From contig CALVIN010000004.1 of NCBI GenBank assembly GCA_944330115.1, forward strand, positions 124,001 through 188,000: a stretch of DNA of 64,000 bases, written 5' to 3'. Positions 42,447-51,786 of this stretch are shown piece after piece (positions within the stretch are counted from its first letter, which is position 1; every line of letters begins with the position of its first letter). A model generated the notes under the pieces. It searched no databases. It worked only from the letters and a program-made list of their open reading frames with translations, and had not been told where the DNA came from. The position numbers and the translations under genes are program-made. The DNA comes from an uncultured Clostridia bacterium (GTDB lineage Bacteria > Bacillota > Clostridia > Christensenellales > Borkfalkiaceae).

Positions 42447-44798
42447 ATGGATCTTATCATTGTTGAGTCGCCTTCAAAGGCAAAAACGATCTCAAAGTAC
42501 TTAAAGGGCAAGTACAAGGTAGACGCCTCAGGCGGCCACATACGCGACCTGCCCGAGCGCACCCTCGGCGTTAAAATAACCAATAACTTCGAGCCGAGGT
42601 ACGAGGAATCTCCCGGCAAAAAGGAGATAATCGCAAGGCTGACGAGCGAGGCCAAAAAGGCGGGCAAAGTATATCTTGCGACAGACCCCGACCGCGAGGG
42701 CGAGGCTATAAGCTGGCACCTTCAAACGGTTTTGGGACTCGATCCCGAGGGCGAAAACAGAATAGAGTTCAACGAAATTTCTCCAAAGGCCGTGCAGAAC
42801 GCGCTCTCTCACCCCAGAAAGATAAACTACAACCTCGTCGACGCCCAGCAGGCGCGAAGAGTGCTGGACAGGCTGGTGGGCTACAAACTCTCGCCCCTGC
42901 TCAACAACCGCATACAAAACGGCCTGTCCGCGGGCAGGGTGCAGTCGGTCGCGCTCAGGCTTATAGTCGACAGGGAGCGCGAAATAAAGGCCTTCGTGCC
43001 CGAAGAGTACTGGAACCTCGTCGCTCTCCTGCAGGACGAAGATAAAAAGTACGCCCCCTTCAAGGCGGTGTGCCAGCTCAAAAAGAGCGGCACGAGCATC
43101 AAAAAGGAGCAGGCCGAGGAGGCCGAGGCCAAGGTAAAGGCGGCGGGATTTACCATAACCAAGGTAAAGAGCGGCATTTCAAAGCAGCATGCCCCCGCGC
43201 CTTTCACCACGTCGTCGCTCCAGCAGGACGCATCCAACAAATACGGCATGTCCTCGCCCGAAACCATGCTCGTCGCCCAGCACCTCTACGAGGGCATGGA
43301 CGTCGGCGGCGACCACATCGCGCTCATCACCTATATAAGGACTGACTCTGTGCGCGTGTCTGCCGAGGCGCAGGCCAACGCGCTTGAATTTATAAAGGCT
43401 AAGTACGGCGAAAGCTACGTGCCCGCAAAGCCAAACCATTACGCAACCAAAAAGGGCGCACAGGACGCGCACGAGGCCATTCGCCCCATAAACCTCGCCA
43501 TCACCCCCGAGAGCGTGAAGAACTCTCTCGATAAAAAGCACTACAATATATATAAATTGGTATACGACAGGTTCGTCGCCTCGCAGATGGCCGAGGCGCA
43601 GTACAATACCATGCAGATAGAGGCAACGAGCGCCGGCTACGTATTCAAGGCAAGCGGCCGCTCGCTGCTGTTCGCCGGCTTCACCGCCGCCTATCAGCTG
43701 CCCGTTCCCAAGGATAAGGACGAAGAGGAGGAGTCGTCAAAGCTGCTTCCTCCCCTCAAGGAGGGCGATAAGCCGCTGTTAAACGACTTCACCAAGGAAC
43801 AGAAGTTCACCCGCCCGCCCTTGAGATACACCGATGCCTCCCTCGTCAAGGCGATGGAGGAGAAGGGCATAGGCAGGCCCTCCACGTATGCCAGCATAAT
43901 CTCCGTGCTCACAAAGAGGAGATATGTCGAAAAGGAGGGCAAGTACATGGTGCCCACCGAGGTGGCGTATAAGATAACCGATATGCTCGTGCGCTACTTC
44001 AAAGACATAATGGACGTGGGCTTCACCGCCCGCATGGAGAGCGACCTCGACAAGATAGAGGAGGGCGGCACCGACTGGCACAAGATAATAGCCGATTTCT
44101 ACCCCGGTTTTGCCGCCAACTTAAAGACGGCCTCCACCGACGGCGACGAGCTCACCGATATCAAGTGCGAAAAGTGCGGCCACCCCATGATACGCAGGGT
44201 GGGCAAATACGGCAAATACCTCGCCTGCTCAAACTATCCCGCCTGCTCAAACATAATAAGCGAATCTGAACAGGAGGTATCCTCGGTGCGCTGCCCCAAG
44301 TGCGGCGCCAACATGGTGGTAAAGAGCGGCAAATACGGCAAGTTCCTCGCCTGCCCCAACTATCCCGAGTGCTCGTCCATTCTCCCCATCGATGCAAAGA
44401 TATCCGAGGAGAAGTGCAAGGAGTGCGGCGGCGAAATGCTCATCAAAAAGGGCAGGTACGGGCAGTATTTAGAGTGCGCTAAGTGCGGCGCAAAACGCCC
44501 CATAAACAGCGAGCCGCGCGAGGGTGAAAAGCACGAGGGCATCTGCCCCGAATGCGGCAAACCCATGCGCAGGATGCGCTCCAAGACGGGCAAGATATAC
44601 TACGGCTGCACGGGCTATCCCGACTGCAAGTTCTTAAGCTGGGACGTGCCCACCGGCCAGAAGTGCCCCAAGTGCGGCAAGGGCTACCTCATAAAAAAGG
44701 GCAAGCAGATAAAGTGCTCCGAAAAGTCGTGCGACTATTCTGCCCCCGCTCCCGAAGAGCAGGGCGGCGCAGACGGCAATGCCGCCGAGGGCAAGTGA
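42447..44798 (+). CDS. topA: DNA topoisomerase I
   Basis: A 783-aa type IA topoisomerase that relaxes negative supercoils. The TOPRIM domain has IIVESPSKAKTI at the start and DPDREGEAISWH near 75; the active-site Tyr is in LITYIRTDSVR near 297. The tail carries four or more zinc-ribbon repeats (CEKCGHPM, CPKCGANM, CKECGGEM, CPECGKPM, CPKCGKGY) from about residue 575 to the end. The ATG at 42447 follows AAGGTG. It is separated from dprA by 99 bp and from trmFO by one base. Confidence 0.96.
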   Translation: MDLIIVESPSKAKTISKYLKGKYKVDASGGHIRDLPERTLGVKITNNFEPRYEESPGKKEIIARLTSEAKKAGKVYLATDPDREGEAISWHLQTVLGLDPEGENRIEFNEISPKAVQNALSHPRKINYNLVDAQQARRVLDRLVGYKLSPLLNNRIQNGLSAGRVQSVALRLIVDREREIKAFVPEEYWNLVALLQDEDKKYAPFKAVCQLKKSGTSIKKEQAEEAEAKVKAAGFTITKVKSGISKQHAPAPFTTSSLQQDASNKYGMSSPETMLVAQHLYEGMDVGGDHIALITYIRTDSVRVSAEAQANALEFIKAKYGESYVPAKPNHYATKKGAQDAHEAIRPINLAITPESVKNSLDKKHYNIYKLVYDRFVASQMAEAQYNTMQIEATSAGYVFKASGRSLLFAGFTAAYQLPVPKDKDEEEESSKLLPPLKEGDKPLLNDFTKEQKFTRPPLRYTDASLVKAMEEKGIGRPSTYASIISVLTKRRYVEKEGKYMVPTEVAYKITDMLVRYFKDIMDVGFTARMESDLDKIEEGGTDWHKIIADFYPGFAANLKTASTDGDELTDIKCEKCGHPMIRRVGKYGKYLACSNYPACSNIISESEQEVSSVRCPKCGANMVVKSGKYGKFLACPNYPECSSILPIDAKISEEKCKECGGEMLIKKGRYGQYLECAKCGAKRPINSEPREGEKHEGICPECGKPMRRMRSKTGKIYYGCTGYPDCKFLSWDVPTGQKCPKCGKGYLIKKGKQIKCSEKSCDYSAPAPEEQGGADGNAAEGK

Positions 44799-44799
44799 T

Positions 44800-46098
44800 A
44801 TGCCGCGCGTAAAGGTCGTCGGCGCAGGCCTCGCCGGGTGCGAGGCTGCATATACCCTGGCAAACGCGGGGATAGAGGTGGAGCTTTTTGATATAAAGCC
44901 AAACGGCTTCACCCCCGCCCATACCGATAAAAACTTCGGCGAGCTGGTGTGCTCCAACTCGCTCAAAAGCAACGATATATACGGCAACGCCTGCGGCCTT
45001 TTAAAGGAGGAGATGCGCATTTTGGGCTCCCTCACCATGGAGGCGGCAGAGCACGCAAAGGTGCCTGCGGGCGGCGCTCTCGCCGTAAACAGGCAGCTGT
45101 TTGCCGAATACATAACAGATAAAATAAAGTCGAACAAAAATATAAAAGTTGTGTGCGGCGAGGCGGAACAAATACCCTCCGCCCCCTGCATAATAGCCAC
45201 GGGGCCACTCACTTCGGGCGCGCTTGCCGCCGATATCTCGCAAAAGCTGGGCGGCGGGCTGCACTTTTACGACGCCTCCGCGCCCATAGTTGCGGCTGAG
45301 AGCATAGATATGTCGCGCGCGTTCGTCGGCGGCAGGTACGGCAGGGGGGACGACTATCTCAACTGCCCCATGACCAAGGATGAATACAGGGCCTTTTGGT
45401 CGGCGCTCATTTCGGCAGAGCGGGCGCAGCTCCACTCCTTTGAAAAGGGGGAGATATTCGAGGGCTGTATGCCCATAGAGGTGATGGCCGCCCGCGGCGA
45501 AGATACGCTCCGCTTCGGCCCCTTCAAGCCCGTGGGCTTAAGAGACGGCGAGGGCAACAGCTACTACGCCGTGCTGCAGCTGAGGAAGGAGAATTTGGAG
45601 GGCAGCGCATACAACCTCGTCGGCTGCCAGACCAATTTGAAGTTCGGCGAGCAAAAGAGGGTATTTTCCCTCATCCCCGCGCTGCGCCATGCCGAGTTTT
45701 TGCGCTACGGCGTAATGCACCGCAACACATATATAAATTCGCCCATGTATTTAAATGCCGACTTCTCGTTAAAGGGGGAGCCGCTCATATGTTTTGCCGG
45801 GCAGATGACGGGCGTAGAGGGGTATGTAGAATCGGCGGCGAGCGGCATACTCGCGGCCATACACCTTGCTCGCAAACTTTTCGGCAAGGCGGCGTGTCTT
45901 CCCCCGCAAAACACGGTGTGCGGCGCGCTCTCGCGCTACATCGCGGCGGAGAATAAAGATTTTCAACCTATGAACGCCAATTTCGGGCTTTTGGGCGGCG
46001 CCTCCACGGGCATACGCGACAAAAAGGAGAGGTATAAGTTCCTCGCCGAAAGGGCGCTCAAACAAATAAGGGAGTATAAAGAATTGCTATGTCAGTAG
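44800..46098 (+). CDS. trmFO: Folate-dependent tRNA m5U54 methyltransferase
   Basis: A 432-aa flavoprotein that makes ribothymidine at tRNA position 54 using methylenetetrahydrofolate. The FAD site [17 protein letters not shown] begins at residue 5; [12 protein letters not shown] near 47 and FCAGQ-like [18 protein letters not shown] near 330 are family marks. The start at 44800 lies one base past the topA stop and suits the family; an in-frame ATG at 44779 lies within topA. The last 10 nt overlap hslV. Confidence 0.95.
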   Translation: MPRVKVVGAGLAGCEAAYTLANAGIEVELFDIKPNGFTPAHTDKNFGELVCSNSLKSNDIYGNACGLLKEEMRILGSLTMEAAEHAKVPAGGALAVNRQLFAEYITDKIKSNKNIKVVCGEAEQIPSAPCIIATGPLTSGALAADISQKLGGGLHFYDASAPIVAAESIDMSRAFVGGRYGRGDDYLNCPMTKDEYRAFWSALISAERAQLHSFEKGEIFEGCMPIEVMAARGEDTLRFGPFKPVGLRDGEGNSYYAVLQLRKENLEGSAYNLVGCQTNLKFGEQKRVFSLIPALRHAEFLRYGVMHRNTYINSPMYLNADFSLKGEPLICFAGQMTGVEGYVESAASGILAAIHLARKLFGKAACLPPQNTVCGALSRYIAAENKDFQPMNANFGLLGGASTGIRDKKERYKFLAERALKQIREYKELLCQ

Positions 46099-46628
46099 AA
46101 TTTCATGCAACGACCATCTGCGCCGTAAAAAAGGACGGCGTAACGGCCATAGCCGGCGACGGCCAGGTCACGATGGGCGAAAGCGTAATATTTAAAAACA
46201 GCGCCACAAAGGTGCGCAGGATATACGGCGGAAAGGTGGTGCTCGGCTTTGCGGGCTCTGTTTCCGACGCCTTCTCTCTGAGCGAAAAGTTCGAGGGCAT
46301 GCTCAACAAATTTTCGGGCAACCTCATGCGCTCTGCCGTCGAGCTCGCCGAACTCTGGCGCTCCGACAAGATGGTGCGAAAGCTTGAGGCGCTGATGATA
46401 GTCGCCGATAAAGATACCATGCTCATAGTCTCCGGCACGGGCGAAGTGATAGAGCCCGACGGCGGCGTATGCGCGATAGGCAGCGGCGGCAACTACGCCC
46501 TTGCGGCCGCCCGCGCTCTCATTCAGAACACAAACTATTCCGCCGAAGAGATAGCCACCAAGGCGCTCAAAATAGCCAGCGAAATATGTGTGTTCACAAA
46601 CGACAATATTAAATGTGAAACGGTGTAA
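46089..46628 (+). CDS. hslV: ATP-dependent protease proteolytic subunit HslV
   Basis: A 179-aa threonine-peptidase family (proteasome beta-like) subunit that forms a double ring capped by HslU. It begins [17 protein letters not shown], so, as in Bacillus CodW, there are residues before the TT pair: either they are clipped to expose Thr or the N-terminal Ser is used. GDGQVTMG and the [14 protein letters not shown] stretch are standard. It overlaps trmFO by 10 nt. Unusually, a 403-bp palindromic element lies between it and hslU. Confidence 0.95.
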   Translation: MSVEFHATTICAVKKDGVTAIAGDGQVTMGESVIFKNSATKVRRIYGGKVVLGFAGSVSDAFSLSEKFEGMLNKFSGNLMRSAVELAELWRSDKMVRKLEALMIVADKDTMLIVSGTGEVIEPDGGVCAIGSGGNYALAAARALIQNTNYSAEEIATKALKIASEICVFTNDNIKCETV

Positions 46629-46630
46629 GA

Positions 46631-47033
46631 AGAGCTCACAAAATTATTCGGCTGGTGCCGCCGAATAATTTTCGTGAATTTTGGGGAGCCAGCTCCCCCT
46701 TGCCCCGATTTTAGGGGCTCACGTATTATATAATCGGGGCAATTCCCCCTTTGGTGAGCCTGCTGACCGCAGCAAATAGGGTCTTTCGGCGCAGGGAAAC
46801 CCTGCTTGAAACGTAAGTTATTTTATAAATATTCGCTTTATTGGTACCTCCCCTTCGAGGGGAGGTGTCACGAAGTGACGGAGGGGTTTCACTTGCCGTC
46901 CCTGAAGGGAAGGTGGCACGCGCAGTATAACGGAGCGTGACGGAAGGGTTTATTCCCCAACAATTTATATCGCAAAGCGGGCTTTCCGCTACATTTTTTG
47001 CGCGCGGCCCGCGCAAAAAATTCGTGAAATATT
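46631..47033. repeat. Palindromic MITE-like element, copy D (inverted pair)
   Basis: It starts with a hairpin (46633-46675, CTCACAAAATTATTCGG ... CCGAATAATTTTCGTGA) and ends with the typical long hairpin (46994-47031, core CGCGCGGCCCGCGCG). The left half is in the inverted orientation (GGTGAGCCTGCTGACCGC ... AGGGAAACCCTGC) and the right half is direct (ATCGCAAAGCGGGCTTTCCGC). Two GACGGAGGGGTTT/GACGGAAGGGTTT modules lie in the middle. It fills the hslV-hslU gap; no gene is seen. Confidence 0.85.
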
Positions 47034-47051
47034 TATTTTATGGTGATAAAA

Positions 47052-48365
47052 ATGGATCTGTCGCCCAAACAAATTGTACATGAATTAGATAAATATATAA
47101 TAGGTCAAAGCGAGGCCAAAAAGGCCGTCGCCATAGCACTCAGGAACCGTTACAGGCGGTCCAAGCTCTCCCCCGAGCTCATGGAGGAGATAACGCCCAA
47201 AAACATAATCATGAAGGGCCCCACGGGCGTGGGCAAAACGGAAATCGCGCGCAGGCTGGCAAAGCTCGTGCACGCGCCCTTCTTAAAGGTAGAGGCCACC
47301 AAGTATACCGAGGTGGGCTACGTCGGCAGGGACGTGGAGAGCATGGTGCGCGACCTCGCGGAGTGCGCCATACGCCTCGTGCGCGAAGAAAAGACTGCCG
47401 AAGTCGAATACAAGGCGCGCGCCACCGCCGAGAGGAAGGTGGCAAAGGTACTTGCCGAAAATAACAAGGCCGACCGCGGCGAACTCTCTAAGGAGGTGTT
47501 CGAGCAGAACTTCGTCGACGCCGTTCACGAGGGCAAGTACGACCACGCCATGATAGAGATCGACGTCGCCGACCAGCCTAAGCCTCTCGAACTTTCGGCT
47601 GCGGGCGGGTCTATCGACCTCGGCTCGATATTCGGTGGCATGGGGCTTCCCGGAAAAAGAAAGCGCCGCAAGCTCACCGTAAAGGAGGCGGTAAACCTCC
47701 TTATGGCCGAGGAGGCCGATAAGCTCATCGATAACGACGCCGTAAATGCCGAGGCCATACGCCGCGCCGAAAACGACGGCATAATCTTCATCGACGAGAT
47801 AGATAAGATAGCCGGCAAGGGCAACACCTCGGGCGCCGACGTCTCGCGCGAGGGCGTGCAGAGGGACATACTTCCCATAGTCGAGGGCTGCACGGTGATG
47901 ACCAAGTACGGCCCCATAAAAACCGACTACATTCTCTTCATCGCGGCGGGCGCCTTCCACGTGTCAAAGGTGGAGGACCTCATTCCCGAACTTCAGGGCA
48001 GGTTCCCCATTCAGGTAGAGCTCTCTTCGCTCACCAAGCAGGACTTTGTGGACATACTTACCCAGCCCGAAAACGCCATAACCAGGCAGTATTCGGTGCT
48101 GCTCGCCGTCGACAATATCGACCTCAAATTCACGCCCGATGCAATAGAAAAGATAGCCGAGATAGCCGAGGACATAAATTCCACATCCGAAGATATCGGC
48201 GCAAGGCGCCTGCACACCGTAATGGAGTACCTTTTGGAGGATATCTCCTTCAACGCGGGCGGCGGCGACTACCCCGTAATTCCCGTTGAGATAAACAGCA
48301 AATACGTCGAGGAGCACCTCGATAAGATGATAAGCAACCGCGATTTAAAGAAGTACGTGCTTTAA
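47052..48365 (+). CDS. hslU: ATP-dependent protease ATPase subunit HslU
   Basis: A 437-aa AAA+ unfoldase that feeds substrates to HslV. Walker A GPTGVGKTEIAR near 56, a pore-loop GYVGRDVESMVRDL near 87, Walker B IIFIDEIDKIA near 245, and sensor/ISREGVQRDILPIVEG-like SREGVQRDILPIVEG near 268. The ATG at 47052 has GGTGA 8 nt upstream; an in-frame ATG at 47040 would add four residues but lacks a site. The repeat element ends about 20 bp before the start. Confidence 0.95.
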   Translation: MDLSPKQIVHELDKYIIGQSEAKKAVAIALRNRYRRSKLSPELMEEITPKNIIMKGPTGVGKTEIARRLAKLVHAPFLKVEATKYTEVGYVGRDVESMVRDLAECAIRLVREEKTAEVEYKARATAERKVAKVLAENNKADRGELSKEVFEQNFVDAVHEGKYDHAMIEIDVADQPKPLELSAAGGSIDLGSIFGGMGLPGKRKRRKLTVKEAVNLLMAEEADKLIDNDAVNAEAIRRAENDGIIFIDEIDKIAGKGNTSGADVSREGVQRDILPIVEGCTVMTKYGPIKTDYILFIAAGAFHVSKVEDLIPELQGRFPIQVELSSLTKQDFVDILTQPENAITRQYSVLLAVDNIDLKFTPDAIEKIAEIAEDINSTSEDIGARRLHTVMEYLLEDISFNAGGGDYPVIPVEINSKYVEEHLDKMISNRDLKKYVL

Positions 48366-48401
48366 AGCCCGCGCCAGAATTTGCGAGGAGGACAAGTTAA
48401 A

Positions 48402-49652
48402 ATGATTTCCATTCCCAAGGGCACAAAGGACGTATTGCCCCAGGAGAGCTATAAGTGGCAGTATGTAGAGGGCGTCGCCCGCAAGATAGCCAAAGACTTC
48501 AACTTAAAGGAGATACGCACCCCCGTGTTCGAGCACACCGAGCTCTTTTTGCGCGGCGTGGGCGATACCACCGATATCGTCAACAAGGAGATGTATACCT
48601 TTAAAGACAAGGGCGACCGCTCCATAACCTTAAAGCCGGAGGGCACGGCGGGCGTTGCGCGCTCGTATATCGAAAACGGCCTTTCCAACAGCCCCATGCC
48701 CGTAAAGATGTTCTATATCATACCGGCATTCCGCTACGAGCGCCCCCAGGCGGGCAGACTGCGCGAGTTCCACCAGTTCGGAATAGAGGTGTACGGCTCG
48801 CCCTCGCCCGATGCCGATGCCGAGGTCATTTCGGCGGCAGCCCTCTTTTTGGACAGGCTGGGCATAAAAAAGGTAAAGCTCAACATAAATTCCATAGGCT
48901 GCAAAACCTGCCGCGCGCAGTACAACGCCGCCTTGAAGGAGTATCTTTTCCCTCACCTTAACGAGATGTGCGCCACCTGCCGCGAGAGGTTCGATAAAAA
49001 CCCCCTCCGCATACTCGACTGCAAGGAGGAGGGGTGCAAAAAGGTAACGGCGGGCGCGCCCAGAATGCTCGACTATCTGTGCGACGACTGCGCCTCCCAC
49101 TTCAAAAAGGTGCAGCAATACCTCACCGCGGGCGGCATAGAATACAGCATTGATCCCAACATCGTGCGCGGGCTGGACTACTACACAAAGACGGTGTTTG
49201 AGTTCGTGTCTGAAGATATCGGCGCGCAGGGCACGGTGTGCGGCGGCGGCCGCTACGACGGGCTTATCGAGGAGCTGGGCGGAAACGCCACCCCCGCGGT
49301 GGGCTTTGCCGTGGGGCTTGAAAGGCTGCTCCTTTTAATGGAGAACACGGGCGCATACTTCCCCGCAGACGAGGGTCCCGACGTGTTCTTTGCCGGCATG
49401 GACGAAGCAAGCCGCGCCAAGGCGTTCTCCTTTGCCTGCACGGTGCGCGCAAACGGCGGTTCGGCCGAGTGCGACCACATGGGCAGGTCGTTGAAGGCGC
49501 AGTTCAAATATGCCGACAAGATAGGCGCAAAGTATGTGATAGTTCTCGGCGAGAGCGAGATGGCGAGCGGCGTGTGCAGCGCAAAGCGCATGGCCGACGG
49601 CGCGATAACCGAGCTTAAATTTGAGGATATTCCCGCATTTTTTGCAAAATAA
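48402..49652 (+). CDS. hisS: Histidyl-tRNA synthetase
   Basis: A 416-aa class II aminoacyl-tRNA synthetase. It starts ISIPKGTKDVLPQES; motif 2 is FRYERPQAGRLREFHQFG near 108, the histidine motifs are RGLDYYTKTVFE near 255 and GGGRYDGL near 281, and motif 3 is VGFAVGLERLL near 299. The anticodon-binding domain fills the last 90 residues. Four cysteines in the middle (CKTCRAQ, CATCRERF and others) resemble an inserted zinc-type site, common in clostridial HisS. GAGGAGG precedes the ATG. It sits 36 bp behind hslU, where Bacillus has codY. Confidence 0.96.
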   Translation: MISIPKGTKDVLPQESYKWQYVEGVARKIAKDFNLKEIRTPVFEHTELFLRGVGDTTDIVNKEMYTFKDKGDRSITLKPEGTAGVARSYIENGLSNSPMPVKMFYIIPAFRYERPQAGRLREFHQFGIEVYGSPSPDADAEVISAAALFLDRLGIKKVKLNINSIGCKTCRAQYNAALKEYLFPHLNEMCATCRERFDKNPLRILDCKEEGCKKVTAGAPRMLDYLCDDCASHFKKVQQYLTAGGIEYSIDPNIVRGLDYYTKTVFEFVSEDIGAQGTVCGGGRYDGLIEELGGNATPAVGFAVGLERLLLLMENTGAYFPADEGPDVFFAGMDEASRAKAFSFACTVRANGGSAECDHMGRSLKAQFKYADKIGAKYVIVLGESEMASGVCSAKRMADGAITELKFEDIPAFFAK

Positions 49653-49678
49653 TCAAAATTTCATTGCATATTGAGGAA

Positions 49679-49706
49679 CGGGCGGCGCAAATAAATGCGC
49701 CGCCCG
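49679..49706. terminator. GC-rich hairpin after hisS
   Basis: A 10-bp perfect stem (49679-49688 with 49697-49706). No direct U-tract; AAATTTTT comes 4 nt later. Confidence 0.5.
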
Positions 49707-49789
49707 GGTCAAATTTTTAGTAAAACGTGTTTTGCTTGCCGATAATAGTTTTATAAATAATAAACGATATTACTAAAGGACGGTTATTT

Positions 49790-50101
49790 ATGAATCAGAT
49801 AAACGAACAGCAGTTCAAAGAACTCATCTCCGGCTCCAAGCCCGTAGTGTGCGACTTCTTCGCCACCTGGTGCGGCCCCTGCAAGATGCTCGGTCCCGTG
49901 CTCGAAAAGGTTTCGGCAGACTATGCCGATAAGGCCGAATTTGTAAAGGTCGACGTCGACGGCGCGCCCGCGCTCGCTGCCTCCTACGGCATAATGAGCA
50001 TACCCTTCGTGGCTGTGTTCAAAAATGGCGACATGGCTGCCAAGTCGATAGGCTTCATGCCCGAGGGCGAGGTAAGGCAGTTTTTAGACGAAAATCTGTA
50101 A
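49790..50101 (+). CDS. trxA: Thioredoxin
   Basis: A 103-aa cytoplasmic redox protein with the active site FFATWCGPCKMLGP (Cys near residues 27 and 30) and the cis-Pro loop GIMSIPFVAVF near 70. It reduces disulfides in ribonucleotide reductase, peroxiredoxins and others, receiving electrons from thioredoxin reductase (not in the window). AAGGACGG lies before the ATG. It stands alone, ending at a strong terminator. Confidence 0.96.
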   Translation: MNQINEQQFKELISGSKPVVCDFFATWCGPCKMLGPVLEKVSADYADKAEFVKVDVDGAPALAASYGIMSIPFVAVFKNGDMAAKSIGFMPEGEVRQFLDENL

Positions 50102-50109
50102 TATCATTT

Positions 50110-50132
50110 GCGGCACGCAATGTCTGTGCCGC
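50110..50132 (+). other. Small hairpin downstream of trxA
   Basis: GCGGCAC (50110-50116) pairs with GTGCCGC (50126-50132). It may protect the trxA mRNA end or be accessory to the terminator that follows. Confidence 0.45.
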
Positions 50133-50150
50133 GCTGCTCTTTAAATCATA

Positions 50151-50199
50151 CCCGCAGGGGCGCGCAGAGTTTTTCTGCGCGCCCCTGCGGGCTTTTTTA
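50151..50199 (+). terminator. Strong terminator after trxA
   Basis: An 18-bp perfect stem (50151-50168 with 50174-50191), loop GTTTT, followed by CTTTTTT. Confidence 0.93.
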
Positions 50200-50261
50200 A
50201 TATTTTGCGCGAAAGCATTGCGCGCAGCGATTTTTTCATATATTTGCAGTAAAACTTGCCC

Positions 50262-50290
50262 TTTACAAAAGGCGCTTTAAGCAGTATAAT
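50262..50290 (+). promoter_or_regulatory. Promoter of the alcohol dehydrogenase gene
   Basis: TTTACA (50262-50267), a 17-bp spacer and a perfect TATAAT (50285-50290), leaving a 29-nt leader. Confidence 0.75.
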
Positions 50291-50325
50291 TTAAATGCAA
50301 ATACTTATTCAGGCGGGTAAAAAAT

Positions 50326-51495
50326 ATGCAGTTTGAATTTTACGTGCCCACGCGCATAGTCTTCGGCGAGGGCACCTTATCTGAACTCAACACCAGGTAT
50401 CTCCCCGGCCGCAAGGCGCTGCTCGTAATTTCAAAGGGCAGGTCGGCAAAGGCCAGCGGCGCGTTCGACAGGGTGTATTCTGCCCTCGCGGAGGCGGGCA
50501 GGCCGCCCGTGGTGTTCGCGGGCATAGGCGCAAACCCCTCGCTCGACGAGGTGAACGCGGGCGTGGCGCTCGCCAGGGACGAAAAGTGCGACTTTGTTGT
50601 GGCGCTCGGCGGAGGTTCGGTGCTGGATTCCGCCAAGGCGATAGCGCTCACCGCGCCCAACGGCGAAAATTATTGGGACTTCGTCGCCGCGGGCACGGGC
50701 GGAGCCATACCCATTCACTTCCAGCCGCTGCCGCTCATTGCCATAACCACTACTGCGGGCACCGGCTCCGAGGCCGACTGCACGGCGGTGGTCACCAACC
50801 CCGCCACGGGCGAAAAGATAGGCTTTCTGCATCCCGGCATGTTCCCCGTGCTGTCTGTTGTGGACAGCGGCTTGACGCTCGGCGTGCCGCCTAAACTCAC
50901 GGCATACCAGGGCTTCGACGCGCTCTTTCACGCTACGGAGTGCTTTCTTTCAAACAAGGCCAACAAGATGAGCGATATGCTCGCGCTCACCTCTGCGGAA
51001 TACGCATCAAAGTACCTCGCGCGGGCGGTGAAAGACGGCTCCGACCGCGAGGCGCGCGACGGCATGTCTTTTTCCAATATGCTTTCGGGCATGGTTATGA
51101 CGCTCTCGGGCTGCACCTCAAAGCACGGCATGGAGCACGCCATGAGCGCCTTCAATCCTGCGCTGCCGCACGGCGCAGGACTGATCATGCTCGCGCCCGC
51201 CTACTACGGCTTTATGATAGAGCGCCATGTGTGCGACGGCCGCTTCGTCACCCTCGCAAGGGCGATGGGGGTGGAGGGCGCAAAGGAGCCGCGCGACTTT
51301 TTAAAGGCGCTCTCCGCCCTGATGCAGGCGTGCGGCGTGGACGATTTAAAGATGTCGGAATACGGCATCTCGCCCGAAAATTTCGAGGAGCTCGCCGAAA
51401 ATGCCATGAACTCCATGAAGCGCGTGTTCTTAAACGACCGCCTTCCATTAAAAAAGGAGGACGTCATAGCAATTTATGCCCGTTCTTATAGGTAA
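50326..51495 (+). CDS. Iron-containing alcohol dehydrogenase
   Basis: A 389-aa group III dehydrogenase. The NAD(P)-binding GGGSVLDSAKAIAL lies near residue 91. The iron ligands are expected in DALFHATECFLSNKAN (near 195-210) and in the HGMEHAMSAFNPALPHGAG stretch (motif HAMSAFNPALPHGAG near 268). It reduces aldehydes to alcohols at the expense of NAD(P)H, often in butanol or propanol fermentation. The precise substrate is open. The ribosome site is weak (GGCGGG). It ends without a clear terminator. Confidence 0.9.
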   Translation: MQFEFYVPTRIVFGEGTLSELNTRYLPGRKALLVISKGRSAKASGAFDRVYSALAEAGRPPVVFAGIGANPSLDEVNAGVALARDEKCDFVVALGGGSVLDSAKAIALTAPNGENYWDFVAAGTGGAIPIHFQPLPLIAITTTAGTGSEADCTAVVTNPATGEKIGFLHPGMFPVLSVVDSGLTLGVPPKLTAYQGFDALFHATECFLSNKANKMSDMLALTSAEYASKYLARAVKDGSDREARDGMSFSNMLSGMVMTLSGCTSKHGMEHAMSAFNPALPHGAGLIMLAPAYYGFMIERHVCDGRFVTLARAMGVEGAKEPRDFLKALSALMQACGVDDLKMSEYGISPENFEELAENAMNSMKRVFLNDRLPLKKEDVIAIYARSYR

Positions 51496-51580
51496 ATTGG
51501 TGTGCGTTCGTGCGCGTTTTGAGGCAAGCCTACGGCTCAATGACGGCCAAATTATGTTTATTAAAAAGTCAAATTCGGTA

Positions 51581-51609
51581 TTGATAGACAAAATAAGATA
51601 TGTTATAAT
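51581..51609 (+). promoter_or_regulatory. Promoter of the attenuator-like leader
   Basis: TTGATA (51581-51586), a 17-bp spacer and a perfect TATAAT (51604-51609). The surrounding 51520-51850 region is much more AT-rich than host genes. Confidence 0.8.
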
Positions 51610-51673
51610 TGCTTTACAAAATGCAACGGAGGGAAAATATCCGCTGACATAACAGAATTGGAGGTACACTCCC

Positions 51674-51694
51674 ATGAATAGTTTTTTAAGTTAA
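51674..51694 (+). CDS. Six-residue leader peptide (uORF)
   Basis: MNSFLS then TAA, with TTGGAGG 8 nt before the ATG, an excellent ribosome site. Its stop codon overlaps the first base of the terminator stem that follows, so a ribosome on the uORF would decide whether the hairpin can form. This is the arrangement seen in translational attenuation upstream of Gram-positive antibiotic-resistance genes. Confidence 0.5.
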   Translation: MNSFLS

Positions 51695-51733
51695 GCGCAA
51701 ATGAAGTCTTACAGGCTTTCTTTGCGCTTTTTA
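51693..51733 (+). terminator. Attenuator terminator after the uORF
   Basis: AAGCGCAAA (51693-51701) pairs with TTTGCGCTT (51721-51729) and is followed by TTTAT. The 19-nt loop is long. Confidence 0.65.
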
Positions 51734-51786
51734 TTTGTTATGCGTTTTATCTTTATATTAAAATTTTTATAAAGGAGGAGTCACTT

